A stretch of 64,000 nt of DNA from Flavobacterium circumlabens. GTDB taxonomy: Bacteria; Bacteroidota; Bacteroidia; Flavobacteriales; Flavobacteriaceae. The stretch spans positions 124,001 through 188,000 of the forward strand of contig NZ_SLWA01000008.1 in NCBI RefSeq assembly GCF_004345565.1, written 5' to 3'. Shown piece after piece: positions 35,309 to 43,790 of this stretch; position 1 is the stretch's first letter, and each line of letters opens with the position of its first letter. Position numbers and translations under genes: made by a program. The notes below the pieces were generated by a model. That model was given only the letters and a program-made list of their open reading frames with translations, ran no database searches and had not been told where the DNA came from.

Positions 35309-36313
35309 TTGAAAAAGAATATTATAGTGGGTTTCGTGTTTTTTTTGCTGCTGTCCTGTAGTAAAAAAGAAGCGCCGGTTGTCTCTTTTTATTATTGGAA
35401 AACCATTTTTAAATTATCCGAAACAGAAAAAGAAGTTTTAAAGGACAATGATGTCCGTAAACTTTATATTCGTTATTTCGATATTGGTTTACATCCTCAG
35501 AATCAGGAGCCCATTCCGATTTCCCCCATTCGTTTTCAGGAAAATGCGAGCCGTTTTACGGTCGTTCCGGTCGTTTTTATCAAAAATAAAGTCCTGTTAA
35601 AACAGAATCTCGATATTGATGATCTGGTTGAAAAAACATTTCGACTGATTGCCGAAATCAATAAAAAAAACAAAATGGATTGTCAGGAAATCCAGATCGA
35701 TTGTGACTGGACACTTTCGAGTAAAGACAATTATCTGAAATTTATTGAAAAATTTAAAAAGCGTTCACAAAAGAAACTTTCGGCTACGATTCGGCTGCAT
35801 CAGGTGAAATATTTTAAAAAGACAAAAATTCCAAACGTCGATTCCGGAGTTTTGATGTATTACAACATGGGTTCAATTGCACCTGATTCGCTAAACTCGG
35901 TATACGATTCCAAAATCGCAGCACGATATTTGAAGAGTCTGAAAAACTATCCGCTCCCTCTTGATTTTGCTTTGCCGGTCTATTCCTGGGGCGTTCATAT
36001 CAGGAATCAAAAGGTAATTGGCCTGCGTTCGAAAATGAATGTGAATGGACTGAAGAACGATAAAAATTTTGAACAAACGAGTGCTGTATTTTTTAAGGCC
36101 AAACATTCCAATTATAAAAACGGGATCTTTTACGAAGAAAATGACCTGCTGAAAATTGAGGCAATCAGGGCAGAAGATTTAAAACAAATGGGCAAAGAGC
36201 TGCAGGAGAACATAGTGCAACAGCCAAAAGAAATTATATTTTACGATTTAGACGAATTCAATTTAAAAAACTATGAAAAGAATATTTTTGAACAAGTTAT
36301 TTCTTGTTTCTAG
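35309..36313 (+). CDS. Hypothetical lipoprotein, 334 aa
   Basis: Starts at TTG (35309) directly followed by KKNIIVGFVFFLLLSCSKKE, a lipoprotein signal with lipobox Cys near residue 17. The body shows alternating strands and helices (VRKLYIRYFDIG, CQEIQIDCDWT, KLSATIRLHQVKY, SGVLMYYNMG, LDFALPVYSWGVH) in the style of a glycosidase-like TIM barrel, without a family I can name. It overlaps the next gene by 41 bp, so the two are translated together and probably work together at the cell envelope. Confidence 0.8.
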   Translation: MKKNIIVGFVFFLLLSCSKKEAPVVSFYYWKTIFKLSETEKEVLKDNDVRKLYIRYFDIGLHPQNQEPIPISPIRFQENASRFTVVPVVFIKNKVLLKQNLDIDDLVEKTFRLIAEINKKNKMDCQEIQIDCDWTLSSKDNYLKFIEKFKKRSQKKLSATIRLHQVKYFKKTKIPNVDSGVLMYYNMGSIAPDSLNSVYDSKIAARYLKSLKNYPLPLDFALPVYSWGVHIRNQKVIGLRSKMNVNGLKNDKNFEQTSAVFFKAKHSNYKNGIFYEENDLLKIEAIRAEDLKQMGKELQENIVQQPKEIIFYDLDEFNLKNYEKNIFEQVISCF

Positions 36314-38630
36314 TGCCTCTTTACTTTTTGTATACGGAATAATTTACGCCTGTGGAGGCGGAGACGATTGGGATTATTTTGGTTACAATTCGAATTTTAC
36401 GCCGGAAACATTTGCAGATAAATCCTATACGCCACTTTTTTTATCAGGCGGAATATTTTACGGAATTGATTATGATACACAACATAATTCCCGTTTTAAT
36501 GAAGATATAAAAACAGACTGGCAAACTTATCTGAAAGGAAAAGCAGCTGCGGCAACGGTAAATTATTTCCTGATTGGTCCGGATCAGCCAGCTTCTTATG
36601 AAGACAGAGGTAAAACCCCGGAAAATAAACCCGAAATAGAACAGCTTCATGTTTTTTATAAAACTAAAAAAGAAAATAAGACTTCGTTGAAATGGGGTAA
36701 AAAAATCAGCCTGAAAGACGATAAAATCAAAAATTTCATTGAATTTCTATACCTGGCGCAAAAAATAGAAACCGTTTCTATCGGTGATGATTACTGGAGT
36801 TATGATCCTGTGGTCGCAAAAACATTCGATGATCCAAAGCTGATTCAGTCTATTGAAAATGTTTATAATACAACCTCAGATCCCTTCCTGAAAAACAGAT
36901 ATTGGTTCCTGACCGTAAAAGCGCGTTTTTACAGTAATGACAAGCAAAAGGCAGTTTTGTTTTTTAATAAAACCGAGGCTTCAGTTCCTAAAAACACCTT
37001 GTATTACAGGGCACTTTCGTATGTGGCCGGAATCAATTACAAGCAAAAAAAATATGCAGTTTCCAATTATTTATACGCTCAGGTGTTTGATAAATGCCCT
37101 GCAATGCGAGTGGTGACTGCGTATAGTTTTCATCCGCAAAACGATGCAGACTGGAATAAATCTCTGGCAATGGCCAAAAACAATAAAGAAAAAGCCGCGC
37201 TTTGGGCCATTCACGGCTATTATAAGGATGAGAAACAAGCGATCGAGAAGATTTACGAATTAGATCCGAAAAGCGAACATCTGAATTATCTGGTCACACG
37301 ATTGGTAAACAAACAAGAGCAGGAAATCAATAATTCTTTTCAGCAAAAGGCAGAAGAGAATGTTCCGTTGAAACAGCAGACCATTGCAGAGAACAAATCG
37401 GAGAACCAGGCTAAGCTGAATAAAAGTGCTTTTGACTTAATTTCGAAAATTTCGGCTGCAGGAAATACAGAGCGTCCGTACGTGTGGGATTTAGTGCTGG
37501 GATATTTACAGACTTTAAAAGGTGATTATGCAAACGCTGACAAGAATTTTGACAAAGCCGAAAAAATCCTGCCAAAAACAGAATTGGCAGGGTATCAGTT
37601 GAGGTTGCTTCGTTTTGTAAATAACATGAGTAAAATTGACAAACTCACCGATAAAAACGAAAAGACAATCCTGGCCGATCTGAACTGGCTGTATTACGAA
37701 CTTCCAAAAACCTATAAAGGACAGGAATTTCGATACCAAAATGCAGTCTCGTGGAGCAGAAGTTATTTGTCGACCCTTTACAAGGAAAAAGGAAATCCGG
37801 TCATGGCTGAGATATTTGGCGAATCCCGCTATAGTTATTGGAACGAAGGAAATGCTTTTTATGATAATGAAAAGGTTTTGTTGGATATGAAAGCATTTTT
37901 AGTCAAACCTAATAAAACGGAAATTGAGAATATTGGCGCAGGAGTCTATAGTCTGAAATTAAAAGATATTAATAATTTTCAGGCGGTTCAGGCGACTTTC
38001 AAAAATAAAATTCCGGAAGCAATTGCTTTTTTACAGCAAACAGATTCTGTTCAGTATAGTCAATTCTTGGGAAATCCGTTTAACGGAAGTATAAAAGATT
38101 GTCACGATTGTGATCATGTGGCGTATCAGAAAAAGAAATATTCTCAAATTGATTTTCTAACTACCGTAAAGTCCATGCAGGATAAACTCGCTCAGAAAGA
38201 GGATGTTTACACCAATAGTTTGCTGCTTGGGAATGCCTTCTATAATATCACTCATTTTGGGAACGGCAGGACTTTTTACGAAACAAGTATTGTAGGTTCT
38301 GGTTCCAGTCCGTATACGTTCAGGGACTCCATGAAAAAGATGATCACCAATTGTGATATTCCAAAAATGTATTATCAAAAAGCATTCGAGGCTGCCACAA
38401 CAAAAGAACAAAAGGCGAAATGTATTTACATGATAGCGAAATGCGAACGCAATGCCTATTATAATAACAAGTACAACAATTTGAAAAATTGGTGGGAAGC
38501 TGATGACGATAAAATCAATTTTATTGCCTGGAACGGTTTTAAAACCCTGAAAAAAGAATATTCGGATACCAAATACTATCAGGACGTAATTGCTGAATGT
38601 GGTTATTTCAATACGTATGTGAGTCAATAA
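36273..38630 (+). CDS. Hypothetical exported TPR-like protein, 785 aa
   Basis: Signal sequence (FLNKLFLVSSASLLFVYGII) followed by YACGGGDDWDYFGYNSNF; the Cys near residue 27 may be lipidated. The rest is helical with TPR-like spacing (NRYWFLTVKARFYSN, YYRALSYVAGINYKQKKYAV, LGYLQTLKGDYANADKNFD) and Tyr/Lys-rich helices; near the C-terminus a CHDCDHV motif is present. Such proteins occur next to the upstream lipoprotein in this lineage, but function is unknown. The 41-bp overlap with the upstream gene indicates coupling. Confidence 0.8.
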   Translation: MKRIFLNKLFLVSSASLLFVYGIIYACGGGDDWDYFGYNSNFTPETFADKSYTPLFLSGGIFYGIDYDTQHNSRFNEDIKTDWQTYLKGKAAAATVNYFLIGPDQPASYEDRGKTPENKPEIEQLHVFYKTKKENKTSLKWGKKISLKDDKIKNFIEFLYLAQKIETVSIGDDYWSYDPVVAKTFDDPKLIQSIENVYNTTSDPFLKNRYWFLTVKARFYSNDKQKAVLFFNKTEASVPKNTLYYRALSYVAGINYKQKKYAVSNYLYAQVFDKCPAMRVVTAYSFHPQNDADWNKSLAMAKNNKEKAALWAIHGYYKDEKQAIEKIYELDPKSEHLNYLVTRLVNKQEQEINNSFQQKAEENVPLKQQTIAENKSENQAKLNKSAFDLISKISAAGNTERPYVWDLVLGYLQTLKGDYANADKNFDKAEKILPKTELAGYQLRLLRFVNNMSKIDKLTDKNEKTILADLNWLYYELPKTYKGQEFRYQNAVSWSRSYLSTLYKEKGNPVMAEIFGESRYSYWNEGNAFYDNEKVLLDMKAFLVKPNKTEIENIGAGVYSLKLKDINNFQAVQATFKNKIPEAIAFLQQTDSVQYSQFLGNPFNGSIKDCHDCDHVAYQKKKYSQIDFLTTVKSMQDKLAQKEDVYTNSLLLGNAFYNITHFGNGRTFYETSIVGSGSSPYTFRDSMKKMITNCDIPKMYYQKAFEAATTKEQKAKCIYMIAKCERNAYYNNKYNNLKNWWEADDDKINFIAWNGFKTLKKEYSDTKYYQDVIAECGYFNTYVSQ

Positions 38631-38650
38631 TTATAATTGAATTAAGAGAA

Positions 38651-39055
38651 ATGGTAAATAAAATAGAACATATCGGAATTGCAGTTAAAAACATGGAGGA
38701 CGCCAATGTGCTGTTCGAAAAATTATTAGGCGTTCCGTCTTACAAAATGGAATCGGTCGAAAGTGAAGGAGTCCTGACTTCGTTTTTTCAAACCGGAACC
38801 AATAAAATCGAGCTGCTGATGGCAACTAATCCGGAAAGTCCGATTGCAAAATTTTTAGAGAAAAAAGGAGAAGGAATTCATCACATCGCTTTTGATGTCG
38901 AAGATATTCGGGCGGAGATTACCCGCCTGAAAAATGAGGGTTTTGTATTGATAAACGAAGTTCCGAAAAGGGGCGCAGACAACAAACTGGTTGTTTTTTT
39001 GCATCCAAAGAATACAAATGGAGTTTTAGTGGAGCTTTGTCAGGAAATTAAATAA
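38651..39055 (+). CDS. mce: Methylmalonyl-CoA epimerase
   Basis: 134 residues from ATG 38651 (a longer frame from 38597 lacks similarity and overlaps the upstream gene). Vicinal-oxygen-chelate fold: metal ligands His in KIEHIGIAVKN, Glu in KIELLMATN, His in GIHHIAFDVED and Glu in GVLVELCQE. Interconverts R- and S-methylmalonyl-CoA for propionate or branched-chain metabolism. No mutase gene lies nearby. Confidence 0.92.
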   Translation: MVNKIEHIGIAVKNMEDANVLFEKLLGVPSYKMESVESEGVLTSFFQTGTNKIELLMATNPESPIAKFLEKKGEGIHHIAFDVEDIRAEITRLKNEGFVLINEVPKRGADNKLVVFLHPKNTNGVLVELCQEIK

Positions 39056-39158
39056 AAAAAACCTTTTTCCCACATTAAATAAGGTGTTGAAAATCAATTG
39101 TGTTCTTGAAAATACGCCGGCCTATTTGAAATTAAATAAAAATCATACTGTAAAATAT

Positions 39159-39189
39159 TTGCAGTGAATAAAAAATAGTAGTAATATTG
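39159..39189 (+). promoter_or_regulatory. Promoter of the tRNA gene
   Basis: TTG (39159-39161), 20-bp spacer and TAATATTG (39182-39189), a variant of the TTG/TAnnTTTG consensus, 13 bp before the mature tRNA 5' end. Confidence 0.45.
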
Positions 39190-39201
39190 CATCCTCAAAC
39201 C

Positions 39202-39275
39202 GGTCCTATAGCTCAGCTGGTTAGAGCACCTGACTCATAATCAGGTGGTCCCTGGTTCGAGCCCAGGTGGGACCA
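39202..39275 (+). tRNA. tRNA with CAT anticodon (Met, or Ile2 if lysidine-modified)
   Basis: 74-nt cloverleaf: acceptor GGTCCTA/TGGGACC with one G-T pair, D arm GCTC...GAGC, anticodon stem CCTGA/TCAGG with loop CTCATAA, T arm CCTGG-TTCGAGC-CCAGG, discriminator A; CCA is not encoded. The anticodon CAT fits elongator Met or the Ile2 tRNA read by TilS modification; sequence alone does not decide. The gene hosts an integrated element: its 3' 47 bp recur at 52013-52059. Confidence 0.93.
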
Positions 39276-39276
39276 C
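39230..39276 (+). repeat. attL, 47-bp direct repeat inside the tRNA
   Basis: Runs from CTGACTCATAATCAGG in the anticodon arm to TGGGACCAC one base past the tRNA end. Identical to 52013-52059. Together they define the core site of integrase-mediated insertion. Confidence 0.95.
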
Positions 39277-39286
39277 TAGTAAAATC

Positions 39287-39316
39287 AAGCCTTCGCAAAT
39301 ATGTGAAGGCTTTTTT
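39287..39316 (+). terminator. Element-encoded terminator behind the tRNA
   Basis: AAGCCTTC (39287-39294), 10-nt loop, GAAGGCTT (39305-39312) followed by T4. It lies inside the element and replaces the host terminator that was displaced to 52074, which has the similar stem AAGCCTTA/TAAGGCTT. Confidence 0.85.
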
Positions 39317-39323
39317 GTTTTAA

Positions 39324-39344
39324 TCGACGAACATTTGACGAACA
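39324..39344 (+). other. Candidate integrase arm sites, left end
   Basis: TCGACGAACA (39324-39333) and TTGACGAACA (39335-39344) are spaced 11 bp apart, 48 bp inside attL. The same pair with the same spacing and orientation occurs near the right end (51882-51902). Tyrosine recombinases commonly use such paired arm-type sites. Confidence 0.55.
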
Positions 39345-39425
39345 TTTTTAAAAAATGATGTAAAAAAAGACTTGCTTTATTTTTAATTAGTTTTGCTTAT
39401 TTTTATCGAAGCTAACTAATTGAAC

Positions 39426-40244
39426 ATGGAAATTTATATCTACATCATAACGTTTGTGTTATTTTTTGCAAAGATTGGTTTTCCCGTGTTCTTACTTTTT
39501 AGATTATTTTTCATTGTCAAACCTCTTTTGATAAATTTATACGCTGAAGAAAAATTTACTTATTATATCGGAATTAATAAAAGTAGATTGATAATCTTGT
39601 GTTCACTTTTCCTGTTATCTTGTTTTTTAGGAATCGTCTTTGGAAATGAAATTTCGAAGAATTCAGATATTTATAATCAAACATTTTATACCTTTCTACT
39701 TGTTTTGATTCAATTCATTTTGCTTTATCTGTTTGAAATAAAAACTCCAGTACATATTTTAAAAATTTTAAATGAGTATATTCTAAACCCTAAAGAAATA
39801 TTTAAAGAAAGGAAAGTAGTTTTTGAAGAAAGCAAAGCTATTTCGTCAATTCAAAATGGTGTCAGTTTTAAAGATGTGATAAATTTATCTAATGGAGATA
39901 TTATTAAACAGATTGACTCAAGAGAATTTGAATTGATTATAGAAAAACATAAGGATGTTTTTCAAGACCAATTTTCGATTGATAATCTTTATAAACTTTG
40001 TAATGGAATAAAAATAAAAGAAGGATCAATTGCTATAAAAATTGACAACAAAAGAAATTCCAAACAGAATATAGTTGAAATATTAGCTTCACTTTTCAAT
40101 ATTCAGAAGAACTGGAATTCTCAAATAAAAGATAGATCCAATACCAAAATCATTGATTTTCTGAATATGTTTATCATAATAAACCAAAAAGAGAAAATAT
40201 TACACAGTAATGATTTTACCCGATTATTTGAAAAATTAGACTAA
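39426..40244 (+). CDS. Hypothetical membrane protein of the element
   Basis: 272 residues from ATG 39426 (a TTG two codons upstream is also possible). The first 115 residues hold three to four hydrophobic spans (IITFVLFFAKIGFPVFLLFR, IILCSLFLLSCFLGIVFG, FYTFLLVLIQFILLYLF); the C-terminal 150 residues are soluble and charged. It is the first gene inside the left boundary. A TAGTTTTG box at 39388 may be its promoter. No family recognised. Confidence 0.7.
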   Translation: MEIYIYIITFVLFFAKIGFPVFLLFRLFFIVKPLLINLYAEEKFTYYIGINKSRLIILCSLFLLSCFLGIVFGNEISKNSDIYNQTFYTFLLVLIQFILLYLFEIKTPVHILKILNEYILNPKEIFKERKVVFEESKAISSIQNGVSFKDVINLSNGDIIKQIDSREFELIIEKHKDVFQDQFSIDNLYKLCNGIKIKEGSIAIKIDNKRNSKQNIVEILASLFNIQKNWNSQIKDRSNTKIIDFLNMFIIINQKEKILHSNDFTRLFEKLD

Positions 40245-40421
40245 CCTAATTGTAAAATTTTATTACTGCAATCTGATTTTTCAAATAAAGTAAGTTATAA
40301 TGATTTACCCTACTTGGGTATTAATCAGTATGGTTTATTTTAGATGTGTAAAATGTTTTTACACGATTTTTTACTTCATCAAACCTCTGTACACTTGTCT
40401 CTTAATTCAAAAAATAGAATC

Positions 40422-40757
40422 ATGGACACAAGTAATTTTACTTCAAAAATTGATCGATTAGAATTGATCGTACAGGAACTAGCGAACAAACAAGATGCTT
40501 TTATTAAGAAAGCATTAATGAAATTATCTTTAAATAGTAAAGATGTTTATTCCTCTGAAGAAGCTGCCGAGTTTTTATCGATTGAGGTCAAATACATTTA
40601 TCAACTCACCCACCAACGAAAAATTAGATATTCCAAGAAAAAAGGTCAGAAGAAAATCTATTTTAGAAAAGAGGATCTTCTGGATTATTTAAACGGAGAA
40701 ATCATAAATACTACCGAAGATCTTGAAAATAAAAATGCTGCTTTTTGGAAAAAATAA
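40422..40757 (+). CDS. Helix-turn-helix (excisionase-type) DNA-binding protein
   Basis: 111 residues from ATG 40422; the longer frame adds 26 unlikely residues. N-terminal coiled segment (IDRLELIVQELANKQDAFIKKA), then a winged-helix HTH_17 domain: VYSSEEAAEFLSIEVKYIYQ, RKIRYSKKKGQKKIYFRKED, LLDYLNGE. Proteins of this kind in Bacteroides/Flavobacterium mobilizable elements act as excision or replication accessory factors. Confidence 0.85.
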   Translation: MDTSNFTSKIDRLELIVQELANKQDAFIKKALMKLSLNSKDVYSSEEAAEFLSIEVKYIYQLTHQRKIRYSKKKGQKKIYFRKEDLLDYLNGEIINTTEDLENKNAAFWKK

Positions 40758-40850
40758 TGCGTTTAACTCTCACAAATAAAACGCATAAAAATTTGTTGTC
40801 TTTTAATCAAATCCTTACGACAAAACTGGAAGGATTGTAATTTGAATCTT

Positions 40851-42083
40851 ATGAACCTAGATATTCCTTATATCCGAGTAGGGACTTCCTACTTCAAAAT
40901 TATAGACAAGCCTTTGATTTCAGGTGATAAAGTAAAAGTAATGGTTCGATGGAATCGGGAAACAATCATTACCGATCACGGAAAATCATTTTTAAACGAT
41001 ATATCCAAATTAGATGGCTTTTGTTGTATCCCTAACCATTTTGGATACGAACAAATCGTAGCTGATTTTTATAATACCTATCATGAACTGCCAAATCAAC
41101 CAATAGATAAAGATTTTTCAATAGATGAATTGGAAAAATTAATTCCGAATTCTTTGAAGTTTATCCACCATATTTTTGGAGAACAAAGTGAATTGGGCTT
41201 AGACTATGTAAAGCTTTTATATGAAAAACCTACGCAAACGTTACCAATTCTCTGTTTAGTAAGCAAAGAGCGATCGACTGGAAAAAGTTCTTTCATAAAG
41301 TGGTTAAAATCAATTTTTGGAATGAATATGACTTACATAAAAGGGGATTCATTTGGCTCGCAGTTTAATTCTGATTGGGCAAGTATGTTACTTGTGGCAA
41401 TTGATGAAGTCTTTTTTGATAAAAAAGAAATTACAGAACGTTTAAAATATCTTTCAACAACCGACAAAGATAAAGTAGAAGCAAAAGGAAAGGATCGGCA
41501 AGAAATCGAATTCTTTGCAAAATTTATCCTTTGTTCTAATAATGAAGACAATTTTATCCAAATCGACGAAGAAGAAATCCGTTTTTGGATTCGTAAGATT
41601 CGCACTATAAATACAGAAGATGTATTCTTTCTTAAAAAACTGAACAAAGAAATTCCGTATTTCTTAAAGTATCTGCAAATGAGAAATTATTTTTCCGAGC
41701 AAAAAACTAGAATGTGGTTTAAACCCGAGCAGATTATGACACCCTCTCTATTAAAGCTTGTAAATCGAAATAAAGAAGAAATACTAATGCTTGAATTGAT
41801 TCATGAATGTTTTGAAAAAATGGAAGATGATGAGTTGAAATTAGCTCCTAATGATCTTTTTATTCTACTGAGAAAGCAAAATAACAGAATGGATATTTCT
41901 GCTAATGAAATAAGAAATATTCTCAAACGATGGGGTTTTACGCCTGAAGACAATACGAAGTCTTATTGTGGAATTGAATTATTGTCGCATGGTGAGTATA
42001 TAAAAATAGATCGAAGAGGGCGCTTTTATACCATTAAAAAGATTTTGTTTTATAAAATATTTGATGCTTTGATGCGAAATTAG
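40851..42083 (+). CDS. SF3-type ATPase/helicase (DUF5906-like) of the element
   Basis: 410 residues from ATG 40851; a TTG at 40842 with AGGA upstream could also be used. The ATPase core has a Walker A loop (KERSTGKSSFIKWLK), Walker B (ASMLLVAIDEVFF) and a sensor motif ending in Asn (AKFILCSNNEDN), as in superfamily-3 replication helicases and DUF5906 proteins. A C-terminal winged-helix segment (ISANEIRNILKRWGF) may bind DNA. Together with the primase it probably initiates element replication from the nearby TGATGC cluster. Confidence 0.8.
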   Translation: MNLDIPYIRVGTSYFKIIDKPLISGDKVKVMVRWNRETIITDHGKSFLNDISKLDGFCCIPNHFGYEQIVADFYNTYHELPNQPIDKDFSIDELEKLIPNSLKFIHHIFGEQSELGLDYVKLLYEKPTQTLPILCLVSKERSTGKSSFIKWLKSIFGMNMTYIKGDSFGSQFNSDWASMLLVAIDEVFFDKKEITERLKYLSTTDKDKVEAKGKDRQEIEFFAKFILCSNNEDNFIQIDEEEIRFWIRKIRTINTEDVFFLKKLNKEIPYFLKYLQMRNYFSEQKTRMWFKPEQIMTPSLLKLVNRNKEEILMLELIHECFEKMEDDELKLAPNDLFILLRKQNNRMDISANEIRNILKRWGFTPEDNTKSYCGIELLSHGEYIKIDRRGRFYTIKKILFYKIFDALMRN

Positions 42084-42257
42084 TGTAAAGTCTTGTAATT
42101 GAGCTAAACAGATCTGCATCAAAGCTTGCATCAAACTAAAAAACAATCTTTTTTGATGCAAAACTGATGCAGGACAAAAATAAAGTGATGCACTGATGCA
42201 GTTATTGATGCGATTTAATGTTAACGTAGTCAGTCAGTTAGATGATATTTGCATCAA
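42061..42257. other. Cluster of ten TGATGC repeats, candidate origin
   Basis: TGATGC occurs forward near 42062, 42070, 42154, 42165, 42186, 42194 and 42206 and inverted (GCATCA) at 42116, 42128 and 42251, ten copies in under 200 bp of AT-rich DNA. The first two are inside the end of the ATPase gene. The cluster lies between the ATPase and primase genes, the usual place for an iteron-type origin. No other part of the window shows this density by eye. Confidence 0.5.
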
Positions 42258-42354
42258 AATATCAAAAAAAGCAAAAATTATAGTTATTTTTTTTCATCAG
42301 CAAATGAACAAACTTGTTCGAAATCAAATAGAAGATTTATTAAAAAAAGCAATT

Positions 42355-43287
42355 ATGGAAAAGTTCAATTGTAAAATTGCAAATCAAATTGATTTGGTCA
42401 ATTATCTTGAAACATTAGGACATGAGCCATCAAAAATAAAAAATCAGGATCATTGGTATCTATCGCCATTTCGAAATGAAAATACACCCTCTTTCAAAGT
42501 GAATCAAAAACTTAATTTATGGTATGACCATGGATTAGGCAAGGGAGGAAATGTAGTTGATTTTGGAATTGAATATTTTAGATGTACAGTTTCTGAATTT
42601 TTACAGCTTTTAAATGGCAGTAGTATTTCCTCAGGGATAAGTTTATCTTCTAAGAATGAGAATCGACAATCTTCAAATCAAAGAATTGTAAATGACAAAA
42701 AAGCTAATGTCCATGACAAAATTGTTATTGTTGATGTACGCACATTAGAAAATAAGTTCCTTATGGCTTATTTAAATAGCCGAAGCATTTCGCATGAGAT
42801 AGCAAGACAACATTGTAAAGAAGTTGATTTTTGTTTAAATAATCGAAAGTATACTGCTATTGGATTTCAGAATATTTCAGGAGGATACGAACTCAGAAAT
42901 GAATATTTTAAAGGCAGCAGCTCACCAAAAGATATCACTTTCATAGATAGGCAAGCAAAATCAGTAGCCGTTTTCGAGGGCTTTTTTGACTACCTCTCTT
43001 ATAAAATGATGAATCAAAAATCGGTTAACCTACAAACAAATTTCCTGATACTAAATTCTCTATCTTTTTTTAAGAAGTCTCTAGAATTAATGGAAAAACA
43101 TGAGACAGTTGATCTCTATTTAGACAGAGATACGGGAGGTATAAAATGTACTTGCGAAGCCCTACAAAGAGATTCTGCAAAATATATCGACCAAAGTTTA
43201 TTATATGAGAAAAAGAAAGATTTAAACGAATGGTTAAACCAGAAACAGCAAGTTAAACGAGGTCATAGTTTTAGGCGATCTATATGA
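42355..43287 (+). CDS. TOPRIM primase of the mobilizable element
   Basis: 310 residues from ATG 42355 (preceded by an A7 tract; upstream ATGs at 42304 and 42196 are possible). The N-terminus CKIANQIDLVNYLETLGHEP, then WYLSPFRNENTPSFKVN and LWYDHGLGKGGNVVDF is the zinc-finger-like domain of Bacteroides element primases. The TOPRIM core follows: acidic residue in VAVFEGFFDYLSY and DxD in VDLYLDRDTGG. Like PrmN1 of NBU1, it likely makes primers for replication after mobilisation. Confidence 0.88.
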   Translation: MEKFNCKIANQIDLVNYLETLGHEPSKIKNQDHWYLSPFRNENTPSFKVNQKLNLWYDHGLGKGGNVVDFGIEYFRCTVSEFLQLLNGSSISSGISLSSKNENRQSSNQRIVNDKKANVHDKIVIVDVRTLENKFLMAYLNSRSISHEIARQHCKEVDFCLNNRKYTAIGFQNISGGYELRNEYFKGSSSPKDITFIDRQAKSVAVFEGFFDYLSYKMMNQKSVNLQTNFLILNSLSFFKKSLELMEKHETVDLYLDRDTGGIKCTCEALQRDSAKYIDQSLLYEKKKDLNEWLNQKQQVKRGHSFRRSI

Positions 43288-43299
43288 CGTTCGAGTGGT

Positions 43300-43387
43300 A
43301 GCCAGCTATGTTTTGGTAAAACCAAAACGCTGGCTCCCCTCATGCTATCGCATTCGTTGAGAGGATTTTTTTCATGCTGCCGCATTC
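43300..43387 (+). other. Candidate oriT
   Basis: In the gap before mobC: AGCCAGC-TAT-GTTTTGGT (43300-43317), loop AAA, ACCAAAAC-GCTGGCT (43321-43335), a long hairpin with one 3-nt bulge. It is followed by a 16-bp direct repeat TCATGCTATCGCATTC (43340-43355) and TCATGCTGCCGCATTC (43372-43387). Hairpin plus repeats just upstream of mobC and relaxase genes is the expected layout of a transfer origin. Confidence 0.55.
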
Positions 43388-43409
43388 AAAAAATAAATGA
43401 TGAAAGATT

Positions 43410-43790
43410 ATGGAACAACAGAATGAAACTAAAAAAAATACAGGAGGCAGACCGAAAAAGGCGATAAAAAGAGACCAACTTATGGCAATTAAATGTACAC
43501 TCTACGAGCGTAAAATAATTGAATCTAAAGCTAAAAAAGTAAATCTAACCGTTTCCGAATACCTTCGTGAAATTGGACTCACGGGAAAGATTGATTATAA
43601 AAATAAAGCCCTTCCAAAAGAAATTCTAAGTTTTACAGGAATGCTCAACCACATGGCTGCCAACCTGAACCAAATCGCTAAAAAGAGAAACAGTAACGAT
43701 GAATTAAACCCCCTTGAACGGGCAGAATTAAAAGTACAGTCAGGTCAGGTTAAAGATCTTGCTGTCCAAATTAAAAACTTTATATCATGA
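43410..43790 (+). CDS. mobC: Mobilization accessory protein, MobC-like
   Basis: 126 residues. The basic N-terminus (GGRPKKAIKRDQ) is followed by a ribbon-helix-helix domain (MAIKCTLYERKIIESKAKKV, NLTVSEYLREIGL) and a helical C-terminus with LNHMAANLNQIAKKRN, typical of the MobC relaxosome family. It would bind oriT and help the relaxase. Its end overlaps the relaxase start by 4 bp (ATGA). Confidence 0.9.
   Translation: MEQQNETKKNTGGRPKKAIKRDQLMAIKCTLYERKIIESKAKKVNLTVSEYLREIGLTGKIDYKNKALPKEILSFTGMLNHMAANLNQIAKKRNSNDELNPLERAELKVQSGQVKDLAVQIKNFIS

Noticed and set aside
38597-38650. Upstream extension of the epimerase reading frame
   Set aside because: It overlaps the end of the preceding gene and lacks similarity to epimerases, whose N-terminus fits the ATG at 38651.
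42061-42257. CRISPR-like or tRNA-like repeat array
   Set aside because: The copies are six bases, irregularly spaced and in both orientations; this fits protein-binding sites better.
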